From assembly GCF_020085105.1 (NCBI RefSeq), contig NC_058046.1:12680175-12744174 (forward strand): a DNA stretch of 64,000 bases. The letters run 5' to 3'. The position numbers and the translations under genes were made by a program. Position 1 is the first letter of the stretch; the number at the start of each line of letters is the position of its first letter. Source of the stretch: Siniperca chuatsi. Lineage: Eukaryota; Chordata; Actinopteri; Centrarchiformes; Sinipercidae. Below the pieces are notes generated by a model, which saw only the letters and a list, made by a program, of their open reading frames with translations, was not told where the DNA came from and did no database searches. Positions 48,801-61,603 of this stretch are shown here, piece after piece.

Positions 48801-51800
48801 GACTTATATTCTATGCCAACTATGCAGAGACATATTCAGCTGTAGAAAGTATGGGTCACGACTTTGTAAAAACATGTGGAACATTGCAGGAGTGCTTAAT
48901 GATGCCTGTGCAGGATGTTTGACTCCTTCTGGCCTTCCTGGTCCACTGTCACATAGGTGATATCTGACGTTGTCTGCAATGAGACCACCTCAGATATCTC
49001 TACTATTAAGTCTAGAGTGCCCCAGGGATCAGTGCTTGGCCCATTACTGTTTATGTTGTCTCTTGGTTATATTACCCATAAATATGACAAAAATCTCCAC
49101 TTCTACGCTGATGACACTCAGTTTAATGTATCCATTAAGCCTGACATCCATCTTTGAAACTGTTTGTCTGATACCTCAGAAATATGTGTCAGCTCACTCA
49201 CTGCACCTGAACACAAAATACTGTAAGACTGAGATGCTAAGTATTGGTCCAGTCAGACATAGACATCTATTTTCAGACATCACCCTAAATTTTGATGGCT
49301 GTCATTTCACAGTCATCAGTCAAAAATACGAGTGTTAAAAATATTGTTGTCTGACCTGTTTCTATCCTTTGAATCAATATTTTTTTTTTACTGCATTCTT
49401 CAATTTTTGTAACATTTCCAGGGTCTTTACCATGTTGTCCTTTGCAATGGTTCCACCAATTGCGTTGTGTTTTGGTCAAAGTCCTAATGCTAGAATTCTC
49501 ACTACATCAAAAAAGTCAACAGCATAACACAAATTCTACACTCATTACACTAACTGCTGACGTAAAGGTCCTTGCTTTGATATTTAAAGCCTTGCAATGA
49601 GGCACCACATACACTTGGACATGTATGTGTTTTACTATGTGTTTACTCATTATCTGTTTATACAGATATAGTCTGTATCTGTATGCAGTATATATTGTAC
49701 ATCTGATATCACTGTCATGCTTTTATTGTTATTATGCAAGTTTTATGTCTACTGTTCCAATTGAATTTGTTGCTTTGTTTGCATGTTCTCTTTTAAAGTA
49801 AGATGTTCTGAAAAACATTGTGTGTAACTGTGCACCCTAAATAAAAACGGCCCTGACTTGACATATATTCCTAATAAAAGTGGGGGAAATAAAGAAATGT
49901 GAGCGATTACTGGAGCAAGTATGGAGTATCTGCGGTCTGAGCACCTGTGCTGGCTGTCCTGCTGTGGCACGGATTGTGGAAGGGCTTGAAGTGCGTGGAA
50001 CAGCCTGGTTCATCTTAGAAACCACCAGCTCTGCAATCTGAACGCGATCCTCTTCCTGTTGGTCCCCAATCAGTGGCATCGAACAGTCATCAACCTAAAA
50101 ATCAACATGATGAAGGATTTAATAGATTTCCCTTATGATCACAGACAAATATTTCCTTCATATCATTATATTGTCTTCTAGTACCTCTATAATGTAGTCC
50201 TTGCCATCTTTACCATGCAGAGCTTCCACAGCACAGATATCCAACCCCCCAAAGATGTCAGCACAAGAGTCCACCCACAGTCTGTACCTAATAATAAGGT
50301 GTTAAACTGAGTTATAATAGCACAATGAGACACTATAGGATTTACAATCTCATCTCATCTGCATGTATGAGCTCTTACTTGTCTGACATGGCCACCTGCT
50401 CAAGCATAGATGAGCCAGTGTTGGTTTTCCAGTTGCCAGAAATTGAAGTTCTCCTGTTAATTAGATTTTATTCAACTATTTTCATTTGTTATAATAAAAT
50501 ACCAGTGTGTTGGCTCTTTGCTAGTAGTCTGAAACTGAAGACAGTAGAATCCTAATTTCACTCACATGTAAGCTTTGTAATTGTCACCGATCTTCTGGAT
50601 GCGGACATCATACTTTGCATCAATGAAGGGCTCAGATGTGGCATAAGTCTTGGTCAGTGCCACAACACTGGCAATATCTTGAAAATCATATTGACTGTCC
50701 ACTTTCACCTGGGGTAGCAAAGGTCAAAATATTAATTATAATTATACTGGCATACATTGGTCCCAGAAATATTGTGTTCACATTGAATTGAGTAAACACT
50801 TGAGCACGCCAGTACTACCTTTCCCATTCCTGAGTGAGCATGACCCATTTTTACCACTACAGGGAACCGAGGAGAGGTAATCTGTAACAAGAATGTTATC
50901 ACATAGTCAGATTTCTCATAAATTAACTTTATCATAGCACTCTAATGATTAAAACACCAATTTTGAATCAATTTGAAACAAAAAGAAGTGACACATAGCA
51001 CCCCTCCTCTTTTTTCATATTGATGGCTTGAGAGCCAGCCGAGTACAGTCAGCCTGTGACTGCAGGGGTGGAGATGACTGCTCTGCACCAACAGATTCTG
51101 TCAACTGTATTGACACTGACTTGGCACACAAATAATAAAATCTTTGCCTCTACCAAACGAAAAAAACAAAAAAAAACCCAGGCACTCCCCAGAAAATGTG
51201 CTGCTACATCAGACGGAATATTGACATGGAAGTGAATTACCCTCCTAAAATGTGACCCGCGCAGAGGGACGGACTGTCTGTGTGTGTGTGTGTCTTTAAG
51301 GGTTGTTTAGCATTTAGACATACCCACCAGCACAAGTGGAAAGGGGGAGGAGAGCAGATGGCAAATAACTCACCATTTCCTTGTGGTTTGGATAGTAAAC
51401 CTGCTCTATCAGTGGAAACTCCTCTGGGCCCAGTTGCTTATAGAGTCTAGACATCTGAGCAAACTAAAATAGACACAAATATTTAGGATGGAGCATTTGT
51501 AATGCAAAATGTAAGTTTTATGTGTCCATTCTGCTGAATTCAATGTGCAATATGGTTTCAAATGAACAAATTAATTAATTAAATCATACTTACCACCCAT
51601 GGTTTGTCACAGAAATTGTAGACAGAGTGCAAAGAGTTAACACTTGGCAGTCCAGCATACTGCAGTCCAATCACCATGTTCCGGTGGTCTCCATTCTTGT
51701 CCATGCTGAAGGCATGCTGTCTGATCAGCACAAAGTCTGGCTTAAAGGATCTGGGACAGAGGACATTAGCAAAATATTAAACTGCATTCCAAGACAAACA

Positions 51801-54497
51801 CTTATGAGGAACTTCCATTCAGGGTATAATGGAATTTCAGTAGATTTCAACATAACCTCAAACTTGCAGCAGCACTGTGGATTATCAGTCTTTCTTAACT
51901 AGTATTATTTCGCAGAGTACTTACTTAGTAACCTTGTGCCCATTTCTGATCGCATCAATGTCCACATTGTAGGTGCCTGTGGAATTGGCCACCAGGTTGA
52001 TTTCAGAAAACTCTGCCTAAAAGGACAATGTTATGGTCAATCCCCCAAAAACACCATATAAAACACTGTGATAAGAGCAGGAGGGCAGCGAATGACCACC
52101 TATTCTACGTGAGCCAGGTTGAACAGAGTACAAGTATAAGATTAATCAGACTTAATCTGAAGTGTGCTCTTCCTGTTTAGGGGCCACAGGGGAAATAATG
52201 GAAACGCAAGCGCAACATGAAGCAGAGAGACAAAAATAGGAAGGGAGGAAAATGCCTCAGGCAGAGAAAAAGATTTGAAAACTTTCAGGGTCTCCTCAAA
52301 GTGCTACTGGGTGGATTACAGCATAAATAGCCAATGACACATAGTGTATCAATAAAGATTCTTATAAGGCTACACATTACTATTCACAAATTTACCAAAA
52401 TGATTATTGGTGAGTCGTTAGGCTACACGAATAACTGATTAACTTTATAAGAGATTACACTTAAAAGTTTACATTACTCGGAATGGCTTTGTGGAGGCAC
52501 CTGCCAAATGAAATGTTTCTCTTAAACAGACCCTGGGACATTTCTCATTCTAAGGGCTCTCTATGAACACAATAATAACTCCTAGTGGCTCGCACACTGC
52601 CTCAGAAAATAAAGATATGAAACCAAAATAAGATCAAAGTGAAGACAAAGGATTAAAAAATGGGCAGGGGTACATTTCCATGGCTTATTTATAGCTGCTT
52701 ATGCTTTTAGAGAGAATAATGATCAGCACCAAACACAATCAACCCATAATGCCAATGGCAATGCATTCATCTAAAGAGAAAATAAATTATACTATTTCAG
52801 GCCTTGACATAAATACATCACAGACAGTGTTATCCATCAACAAAACACAAAATACTTATGTCTTATGAAAGAATGATGTAACATCCATCCAACTGAGGCT
52901 CACAGTCTCGTCACAAGGCTCAGTAAAAATAGGCTGGTTTCTTTTAACTAGCCCTGTCTCTATGATTTTTATTTTACCAGTGTCCTGTCCTCCTGGTGGG
53001 GAGTAAAGATGAAAGCTAATACAGAATAAAACATATTCAACATATGTAAAACCTACCTGTTCTACTTTGATGTCAAATTCACCGTGGACCTTTCTTCCTC
53101 TGAAGACCTTTACCCTGCATGTGAAATGAGGATCTGAATCCAACAGTTGTTTGTATCCAGACACAAAACATGAATTTCATTTAGCAAATGTCTCCTGTAA
53201 TTGACAGCTGACATTTTCTCCAGCATTTGACGAACATTTTCAAAAACTCCTGGCCGATGAAAATGTGATCATAGGTCAGATAACTAAAATAAGATGACAT
53301 CAATGGAACAAAATGCTATTTTTAACAGATATGGTAATCTATTAGTGGCAGTATGCTGCATACTCTTATTACTGTAACTGCTGGCAGTGCATCAGGATGA
53401 GACAGTTTCAGGCCTTAGGAAGGCACCATGCAACATAAACAAAAAGGTAAAGCTAAATTAAGTAGCCTGTGTGACATTATTTTAACCTACTCGGTGCATA
53501 AAGAGATATGAATTGAACATCAGGATATAAACACTGGTCAATGCATTTTCCATCTCCTTATGAAGTATAAACATCCACATCTCCTGCCTGTTGTGACAGA
53601 GTGGGAGAACCACATAGCCTCTTTACTGAGACTTTAGATGTGATGATGCACAGATGTGCTTAGTTTATTATCACCTAGGCTGTCATTTTGAGACAAGAGT
53701 ACAGTGTTTTATCACCTATGACTTGTGCGCAAACCTCTAATGGCATTGCATAGTGTGCACTGGTGAAGAGGCTTTACTAACTTGATGCATGTATTTTTCT
53801 TGTGCACAATTTGCCCTCACAGAAATTTGAATACCTGCATCATCATGGTGACATCAGCCCATACCCAGTGCGTTGGCATCATTCTAAGCATTTTAATGGC
53901 AGAATGCAAGATTACTTCGACACAAGCAACAGCTGATCGTCAAATGAAAATGGCTTCTCTGCCTTCAGTCTGTTGCGCTTTTGCCCTGGCACTGTCAGCA
54001 GACAAACGCATCTGCAAGGTGTTTCTGGTCTGAGCAAGATGCCAACGGGCTGTTATACGTGATATATTTCACAGCACTGGATGAATCATATGACCTTCTA
54101 GATGTTAGGCCACTTCAACCCACGGTCTGGCACATATTTATGTCTAGACGAAGCACCGCGCTGGCAATGCGCACTGCTCTTACCAGTCGGTCTGCTGGTC
54201 GTCGATAACCAGGAGGATCTTGGCACTGCTGGAGACTCCTGCCCGGTCCGCTGCCTCGGATAAGGTCGCAGCCGCAGCAGCTGTGGTCTGTTTGACAGCA
54301 TTGGATATGGATGAGAAGAAGCCGGAGCCTCCACCTACAGGCTGCTGCTGGCTGGTGGACTGGCGCCTCTCCGACGGCCCTGGCGACACTGCGGGGCTTT
54401 GCTGCGGCGGATCGGGGCGTTGGAGATCGGTCATGTAGCCATTGGGCAGGTTGGACATAAAATTGCTGTCCGAGAGTCGTCGACGCAGGTAGTTCAT
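45726..54497 (-). CDS. syn1: synapsin 1
   Basis: Synapsin coats synaptic vesicles and tethers them to actin under control of phosphorylation. Thirteen coding exons on the minus strand join in phase to 665 codons plus stop: 54184-54497, 53057-53114, 51925-52016, 51594-51750, 51374-51463, 50819-50881, 50566-50708, 50379-50453, 50185-50287, 49945-50094, 47964-48033, 47282-47828 and 45726-45861. Domain A is [20 protein letters not shown] with Ser9 in the PKA/CaMKI site RRRLS. Domain C, the ATP-grasp-like core, runs from about residue 100 to 400 ([37 protein letters not shown]). A Pro/Gln-rich domain D has two RQQS sites near residues 522 and 557. Domain E ends QSLTNTF...[14 protein letters not shown]. 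The AAAAATLSE segment after domain A, RxxS sites in domain D and [10 protein letters not shown] in domain E favour syn1 over syn2 or syn3. Confidence 0.93.
47282..47828 (-). CDS. syn1: syn1 exon 12: domain D, Pro/Gln-rich
   Basis: The correct frame reads [16 protein letters not shown] at its start and [20 protein letters not shown] near its end. It then passes into domain E through a split asparagine codon (AA|C). Two RQQS motifs (RQQSVSQ and RQQSQGG) stand where mammalian synapsin I has its CaMKII sites 2 and 3. A longer open frame in another phase over the same bases is an artefact of the low-complexity sequence. Confidence 0.9.
48900..49345 (+). pseudogene. L2-type LINE reverse transcriptase fragment, degenerate
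   Basis: The plus strand reads [14 protein letters not shown] and HFYADDTQF, the reverse transcriptase core motifs of fish L2 LINEs, followed by SIKPDI and, after a frame change, [16 protein letters not shown] and DGC. It is broken by frameshifts. Weaker similarity, such as ACATTAACTGCTGACGTAAAG-like tail sequence, may continue to about 49,870. It lies in syn1 intron 10, opposite in direction to syn1. Confidence 0.75.
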
Positions 54498-54633
54498 GAT
54501 GGAGACTTAGTAAAATGACGGAAAGAGGTGTCCAAAAATCCTCCAACTGGATGCGACTTAACAACTTGGTGCTCAGTAAGAAAATGGAATGACTAGGCTA
54601 CTTTTCCATTTGCAGAAACAGAGATCAATGTTA

Positions 54634-55200
54634 CCTAAAGAGAAACAAGTCTTGTGTTATCAATTAGGAGCAGATTTTAAATAACTGATTACAGTAGTAA
54701 GGAATCGTGACTGAGTAGCTGAAGGAATTAGCTAAGGTAAAGCAAACCATCACACAGCCTCTTGATAATAGCTGAACAAATACGGCTCCACACGACTGCC
54801 TCAAATGAAATACATTGTTTTCGCATTTATTACTGATTTATTTAATAAACTCAACTGTCAAAGCAACCGCTGTAGTAGGCTAATCAGGAGTAACTGTAGC
54901 CTAATGATGAAGCCTACCTGGGAGTGTATCCAACACTGATCCGCCCCAAGGATGAGGTGAAGATGCCTTATTATTATTATCTCTCACAGGAAAGATAAGT
55001 ATAGGTGACTCTCATGACCTCTGTGCAGGCATCAGGCCGTGCATCGGGCTTGAACCTGTGAAATGAAAGCTACAGTCCTTCCTGCATCACCGCCGCTCTC
55101 CCTGTCCTTCCCTTCAAGCCCCAGTATTTTCCATCTGCTCTGCGTCACTAGTCATACTGAGGGTGAGAAGCCTGCAAGGCTGGACGAGAGTCAAGTTAGG
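54634..55200 (-). promoter_or_regulatory. syn1: syn1 5' untranslated exon, intron and promoter region
   Basis: An acceptor (tctctttag|GTAACATTG) at 54,634 and a donor (CCCAG|gtaggc) at 54,918 on the minus strand suggest a 5' UTR intron of about 280 bases. The sequence above 54,918 (about 54,918-55,200) is the likely first exon and promoter. No TATA box was seen. A mammalian-type REST site was looked for and not convincingly found. Confidence 0.45.
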
Positions 55201-57980
55201 TAGAGTGCGGAACAGGGCTTCCGGATGTTGCTTTCAAAATAAACGCATGTTAATTAGGCTCCTGCTCGATATTTTTTCATTCTTATAGGATTTACAGCAT
55301 AATGTGAATTCTAAGAAGACAATGCATCTTGACAATCTAACTGAAATGTAACACATAATTAACCACTTAATTCTGAAACTTTATATATTGTTCATACTGT
55401 TCATGTATGTTTAGCTGTTTGCCAGCGGTTCACTTGCTGTCATTAAGTAGCAAATCAAAGTAGTGCCGAAATGGTGATTAGTCAATTAAAAGGAAATTGA
55501 CATATATTTTTATCAAAAATATTAAAAATAAAAAAACATTTCCTGGATCCATATTCTGAAATGTGAGGATTTGTTGCCTTTGTATGTTTAATGTCATTGT
55601 AAACTGAATATTTGGGTTTTGGGCATATTGGTTGTACAAAATGACCAATTTGAATATGTCTCTTAAGGCTTTGGCAAACAATGACAGGCAAAATGACAAG
55701 TGATATATCAGGTCAAATGAAAAATAATCAATAGATTAATTGAAATGGAAATAATTCTTATTTGCAGCCCTAAAACAAAGAATTTAAAAGAGTGGCAGCT
55801 GAAACCACTCAAATACCATGCCATTGTTTTGCTACGTCTTTTAAGCTATAAGGAATATTATTAAACTTCCTGTTTGTTCAGCCTGTGTATGTCTGACTTG
55901 ACGCAGCTCCGTGGTGGGATATGATGGTGGTGCTGATGAGAGCAGGGTGACAGGGGCGTCGCTCACTGTCAGACATGAGCATGCTGTTGACTCCACGGGG
56001 GGCAAATGGGTGTTGATGTGATATTGCAGCCTGTTGTGTTCAATAAAACAGCAGTGGCACACTTACTGTTTGGCGTCCTGGCCGCTGACACAAGGTGTTA
56101 CTTTTGATTTTCAGCAAAGTCGATACAGATTTGTGAGAGACGCGCCATCTGTTGGTGACACCCAGAGCCAGTGATCAACTATGCAAACTGCACTGTGTGG
56201 TGGTGACTGAACCATGTTCAAAATGGACACAGGTACACATTGCTGACTGCATTTCCTACCTGACTCAGTAGAATAATGTCTGGTAGAGATAGATTTACAA
56301 AATAAAGCCTGTTTTTTGAGGACACAATAATGAAAAATAAAGAAAATGCATGTTTTAGTGCTGCTGTTCATATTAGGTGTTGAAACTGTTTTACAAAAAT
56401 GATTTACGTTCCAATTTCTATGCTTGTTAGGATAGCATCTGTGTAGGATATTCGAGTTTAAAATTAGATGCTTAATGACCATTTCTGCATGAATAAATAA
56501 GTACTAATTTAAATATTTTTGACAAGACAAATATTTATATTTTATTTTTAATTTAATTAATTTTTAATTTGATTTGTTTATTTACTCATCAGTTTATCAA
56601 TTTAGTGATTTATTGATTGAATGTTAAATCCTACACCTTTCAAGTTTAGTCCTAAATCTCTGCCATTTCAGCAATGTGTTTATTAATTAATTTTGGAACA
56701 AGCTTCAGTGGTGACTGCTGTGCATACAGACAGCTGTGGGGACACCTTCTCTCAAAGAGGAGCTGACAATATCAATATCACGACTGTTACCATTATTTAC
56801 TACATAATTAGCAATATCAATACATGACCTTTGTCTTTGTCGGGTTTCAGTCCCCATTTGATAAAAAATATCAGGGTTATAATTAATCAGTATTTAGGAA
56901 TCCGTGTACTACCATATAATTAATTAATAACTGAATACCAATGTTCGTGTTGCAGTGTGAACACTTTAGCATTCTTCTGGAGTACTATTTCTTGTGTATT
57001 AAAATACACTAATAATTCACCAATAGATAAAATAATACAAATATTCAACTGATGGTTACTTTTCCTCTCCGCGATGATCATCACTTCTCTTTTTTAGCGT
57101 GAAGAGCAATGCCATTTTGTTTGTATTGGTTTTGATGTCATGCTATTGCAGTATATGACTTAGGGGGGCACTGTTGATCTTAAATTAAGCTTAACATTAC
57201 ACTTTTCATGCGGTATTCACAGTAAGATCTTTATATGCGCAGCTCTTTCTCATTTGTGAACCAGTCGTCTTCAGCAGCTGCTATCACCCTGTTAGGACAA
57301 TAATCACCAGAAGTATTAAATGGATTGAAACAGGCTAATATATCAGCCAATACAGGGCAGCACAGAGGATCATGTTTGATTCTCAATGCACTAATGTGTA
57401 AACATGTCAATCATATTCATGATTTGAATATATCATACATCAACATTTTACAATATTTTTTTAAGCAGCACCGATGTCACAGTATCTGAGTGAGTGGCCT
57501 CCAAAGACTTTCTGGCAAAACTCCTCAGTATGGTCAGGCGAGATTGTTCTCATGGCAGCAGCATTTTCAGGACTTAAGAGTCTTTGTCTGGCCATCAACA
57601 AAAGCCTTTGGATTGCTGGTGAGGTAGGCTCACAGTACAGCTGCGTGCGTGTACGGGCATGTCAGTGGAATGACTGGAGCTCCGGTGGGCTAAGAGCTCG
57701 AAAAAATGCAGTTTGGTGGGATTGCAGATTAGGTGGGAGGGAGGGGAGTGGGACAGGTGCTGACTACATGCGGGAAACAAAAGGCACACTTCACTTTCTT
57801 TATGGCTCAGGGAGAAATCTAAAAAGTTGTGTGAAAAAGAGATTTATGACCTAAGAGGTGTATTTTTTTGTTATCTTGTACAAAAGAAAGTGCTGAATAA
57901 AGCAAAAGCTTATCTAATAAGTGTGGATTCTGTGGTACTATGGCATTTAGCAACTCCACTTTCTACCTTTGAGACAGGCC
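55201..57980. other. intergenic between syn1 and vgll4-like
   Basis: Divergent promoters face each other across this stretch. It contains one MITE copy (about 55,470-55,773). No coding sequence was recognised; the short open frames at 57.47-57.85 kb do not resemble any family known to me. Confidence 0.5.
55470..55773. repeat. MITE copy, teleost 'GCAGCCCT' family
   Basis: The right end reads TTCTTATTTGCAGCCCTAAA. The interior carries ATTAGTCAATTAAAAGGAAA and ATCAATAGATTAATTGAAAT, as in the copy at 36.7 kb. It lies just upstream of syn1. Confidence 0.6.
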
Positions 57981-58246
57981 TACCTGTGAGCTCATTCCGC
58001 CTGTAGGACAATAACAACACTGAATGAATGAGGGCTTTCGATTGGCCCCGACAGCAGCCAATCTGAATGCAAGGAATGAGTCACAGGGAAGCCACTGCGC
58101 CTATCTGCACTCACCTGATACTTTACCTGGCTGAGCTCAGACCCAGCATCTCATTACCTTTCCAATACAATCTATAACTGAGGCTCATTGTGTCCTGTAA
58201 ACTCCAGCAGTCAAAGTCCTCTTCACTCAGACAAAGACAAGAAGCC
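57981..58246 (+). promoter_or_regulatory. vgll4-like promoter region
   Basis: TEAD-type motifs occur as CATTCC (57,993-57,998) and GGAATG (58,073-58,078). The second overlaps an AP-1 site TGAGTCA (58,077-58,083). Two CCAAT boxes in opposite orientation lie at about 58,041 and 58,057. A TATAA sequence at about 58,172 could place the start of transcription near 58,200, about 45 bases before the start codon (GAAGCCATGG). Function is inferred from motifs. Confidence 0.5.
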
Positions 58247-61200
58247 ATGGCTGTGGCTAATTTCCACTACATTACTCGGATGAGCAGTGGCTTCAAGGTC
58301 TACATTTTAGAAGGTAAGCTTGATTATCACTTTTCTTTTATTGCTTCATGTTGAGAGTGAATAATTTTATTACCTTATCTGTAGAATTACGTCTATTCTA
58401 CGGCTACGCTATAACACTTGTGTTATCTATCCACACTATCCATAGTGTTATCTATTTATATGTTTAGATCTTATGTCATGTTATAACCTTATATATCTGT
58501 GCTCATTACTGTGGCATTTACAATTGTTCTTTGCATAATATATAGACTATGTAAATACAGTAATAAATGGAAAGAAGCAGATGTGATCACATTAACGATG
58601 TAAACTAATAAGAACTTTTAAAATGTACTTTGTGAAATATTTTTTGTCATAAAGAAAAGATAAGTAGATTTCATACAGGAAATCTAATAAATAATAAATG
58701 ACTCCCTATCAATACTTTTTGGCTTTCAAAGTCCTCAAGATTGAACTAAGATTCTGTAAATTGTGTTGTCATTTTATGCTGGATATCCATGAAATCTGAT
58801 TAAACCCAGCAAAACTGAAGGTCAGACAGCATATTCCCTCTGCTAATAAGGAAGAAATATCCATGCCTGAGGCATTAGAAAATCAGCATAGGTGTGGTTA
58901 TACCTGCACCCCCCCTCCTCCACAATGGCACTTTGTGTGAAGCAGTAGCTCACAGGTGTTGGAGTGTTTAGCCAGTAGGAAACGTGGATTGGAGCGAACA
59001 CTTGGGGTGTAAAGACACTGTGAACAACTGTTATTGCCTTACAATTCAAAACACATAATCACCTCATTGTTTGATTTAAATAAGGTAGTAGATGTTATTG
59101 TGACCTCCGTTAAAGCACCGAATGACAGACTGGAATACAGTTGAAGGAGCTTTGAAGGACTCCTGCACCATCAATGTGGATTTGCAAGTGTTAACTGAGC
59201 ATACAGTCAAACAATGGGCCACAGTATAATTATGCTGCCATTACATTTTCAAACAATACTTTGTGTTTTGACTGTATGCATGACTATTTTGAACATGTGA
59301 GCTTACTGACGTGAGACAAGAGCTCCAAGAGCAAATGGATTTTAAAGTTTTAAAGTAACAGCCTTTAACAAAAACACGGAGAATCATTTTGCGGGTTTAA
59401 CTTGCCATCTGAATATACAGTGCATTTTTCTTATTCAGCACATCAGTGACATCATCAGCTTCTTGTTGATGTGTTTCAACTTGTGTAGTTGCAAAAATCC
59501 AGTGTGTATTCTCTTTGATGGCCCTTTCACAAATGGGTGCCGCCCAAATCAGGGTCCTCAAAGACTAAAAGCTGTTTGATGTGTGGCACCCCATCCATAA
59601 CAAAACCTGTTGATTGTGCCCTTTTGGCTGTGTGATAGGGCTCAATGCCAACATTATGCAGAAAAACAACATTTACCGTTAGCATTGAATCAGCTGTGTA
59701 GTGTTGTAACCCTCACTCATCAGGTAGATCGAGTTCTACAAGTTAACGGAGATTACAATTAACGGTGACAAAAAAAAGTTTTCCCACGACATGCAGGTCG
59801 ATGTCATGGATCAAAACAAGCAGTTACTCATCACTGAGTGCCACACACCATTATCAACATAGTTTAATCATCAGTGCCAGTTTTTCTTGCTAGATTTGTT
59901 TGTTCCAGTAAATGAGCCCTAGCCATGTGGTATGATTGTACTTTATTTTTAAAAGCCTCTTATTCTAATTCTGCACTTTCATTTTGTTTTTCAGGTCAGC
60001 CCCACCTCAGAAGCGAAGACAGATACAGAAATATCACAAATGACCGGGCTCGAGCCCCAACAGTGTATCCAGTCAAACGCAAGCGCAGCAACGAGAGAGG
60101 TCTGACATTAGAGGAAAGGTTGGTGAAACTGGTTTATTAATGTTTCCAGTAATTATCCAATATTAAAAAATATGATTTTATTAAATGCAAATTCTATCAA
60201 AGAGATGTGACATTTTCTTATGTCTAAATGTTTCAGGCGAGAGCGGGCCCTGAGCAGGAGCAGTGGTAAAGCTGCCCAGAGAGCTGCACCAGTGCAAGGA
60301 GTGTTTAACAGGCCACAGAGCCCCACATCCACCTGGAGTCCAACACCTAGCCCCACCAGCCCTCTGCCCACCCGTGTGTACTACACACCAGTCATGGATG
60401 AACCACTTGCCCTCATCAAGAAACCAAGAAAAGACCCTGAAAGCACAGAGGAAAAGACTAAAAGCTCTGCTACCACTCAAATCCAGGTAATTCACCAAAA
60501 AACAAGTGCTGAATGCGTCCTCAACAGGTTCAATGTAACTCGAAGATCATGGATATTTGGGCTGTCATAACTTTTGAAAAGTGGCAGTATTGTATGTCCC
60601 TTTGTAGTCTCAGTGTAGCTCCAGGCTACCCACAGCAGTGGTACATCTCCCATCTGTAGTCAGTGAATCCAACTGCACAGGCTTTCTTCTTCCAAGAGTG
60701 TCTGCAGGTCTAAGCTTGTCCGAGCTATGCAATCCAGCCGGATTCAGGAAGAAAATGTGAGCAATGGAGGGAGGAATGCCATCAACAAGACCAAACAGAC
60801 TGCTCTCTCTTTGACCTGTGTATACCGCCACACTGGGAGTGATCTGACTTTTATGGGCAAACCCAACCAGTTTAATCCGTTTTCAAATCATTTTGTTTTA
60901 TAATGGAACTGTGTGTACCATTTTGTTGCAATGGGATGAAGTGCACAGTCAGGTTTTAGGTGATATTAAAAATGTTGTGAGATGAAGAGAAAACAAAAAG
61001 CAGAGTTGCTGTGTTATAAATGCAGAGGTCTTTTGATTTAATTGATGAACCATCTCTTCTTTTTTTTCCAGATGCGTCCCTCTGTGATCACTTGTGTCTC
61101 CTCATCAAGAAACCCCTCCTGCAGATCTGAGGTCCACAGAGGCCACTCATCAGGTCAGTCTCACACTCTTGTGGATGAGCTCATCCACCAGACGATCACT

Positions 61201-61603
61201 CCCTAAAAGTCATGCAAGCATCATAATGTAGATATCTACTCACTTTTACTGACTCACTGAGGTGTGTATTTGACGTGTGTCATTCATCCTTTCTCTTCCA
61301 GTGATTTCCAAATGCAACTATGACCACGTGGTTGAGGAGCATTTCCAGAGGAGCCTCGGAGTGAACTACCAGAAAGCTCGCTCCCAGCAGCTCTCCATCA
61401 GCGTGTCTGTCGATGACCACTTTGCCAAGGCTTTGGGAGACAAATGGCTGCAGATTAAATCCAAGTCTTCCTCCTGTTCTTCCACACCTCCCAGCAGTCC
61501 AAGTGTTACTCACTCCCCCACCTACAGCCACAGCCCAAATCAGTCCCACAAAGAGTCCACCAGCAGCTCATCACCAACTTCCAGCCACTGGTCTGTCAAT
61601 TAA
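58247..61603 (+). CDS. vgll4l: vestigial-like family member 4-like transcription cofactor
   Basis: VGLL4 proteins bind TEAD factors through Tondu motifs and compete with YAP in the nucleus. Five exons (58247-58313, 59995-60118, 60237-60486, 61072-61153 and 61302-61603) join in phase to 274 codons plus stop. The N-terminus FHYITRMSSGFKVYILEG resembles the NYQYLDKMNNN-type start of a VGLL4 isoform. A basic KRKR at residues 50-53 is a likely nuclear signal. RPSVITCVSS matches the family block RPSVITCAS. Two Tondu motifs follow: VEEHFQRSLG (185-194) and VDDHFAKALGDKWLQIK (211-227), both with the HF pair that contacts TEAD. The Ser-rich tail ends HWSVN. I assign it to the teleost vgll4l paralogue from its divergence and its syn1 neighbour; vgll4a or vgll4b is less likely. 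Confidence 0.88.

Noticed and set aside
54152..54170. Possible REST (RE1) site near syn1 exon 1, beginning AGCACCGCG
   Set aside because: The left half resembles the mammalian synapsin RE1, but the right half (CTGGCAATGC) does not fit the GGACAG-type half site. It is not strong enough to list.
54115..54564. 149-residue open frame on the minus strand overlapping the syn1 start
   Set aside because: Its first codon is TTG and it is out of phase with the recognised [11 protein letters not shown] reading.
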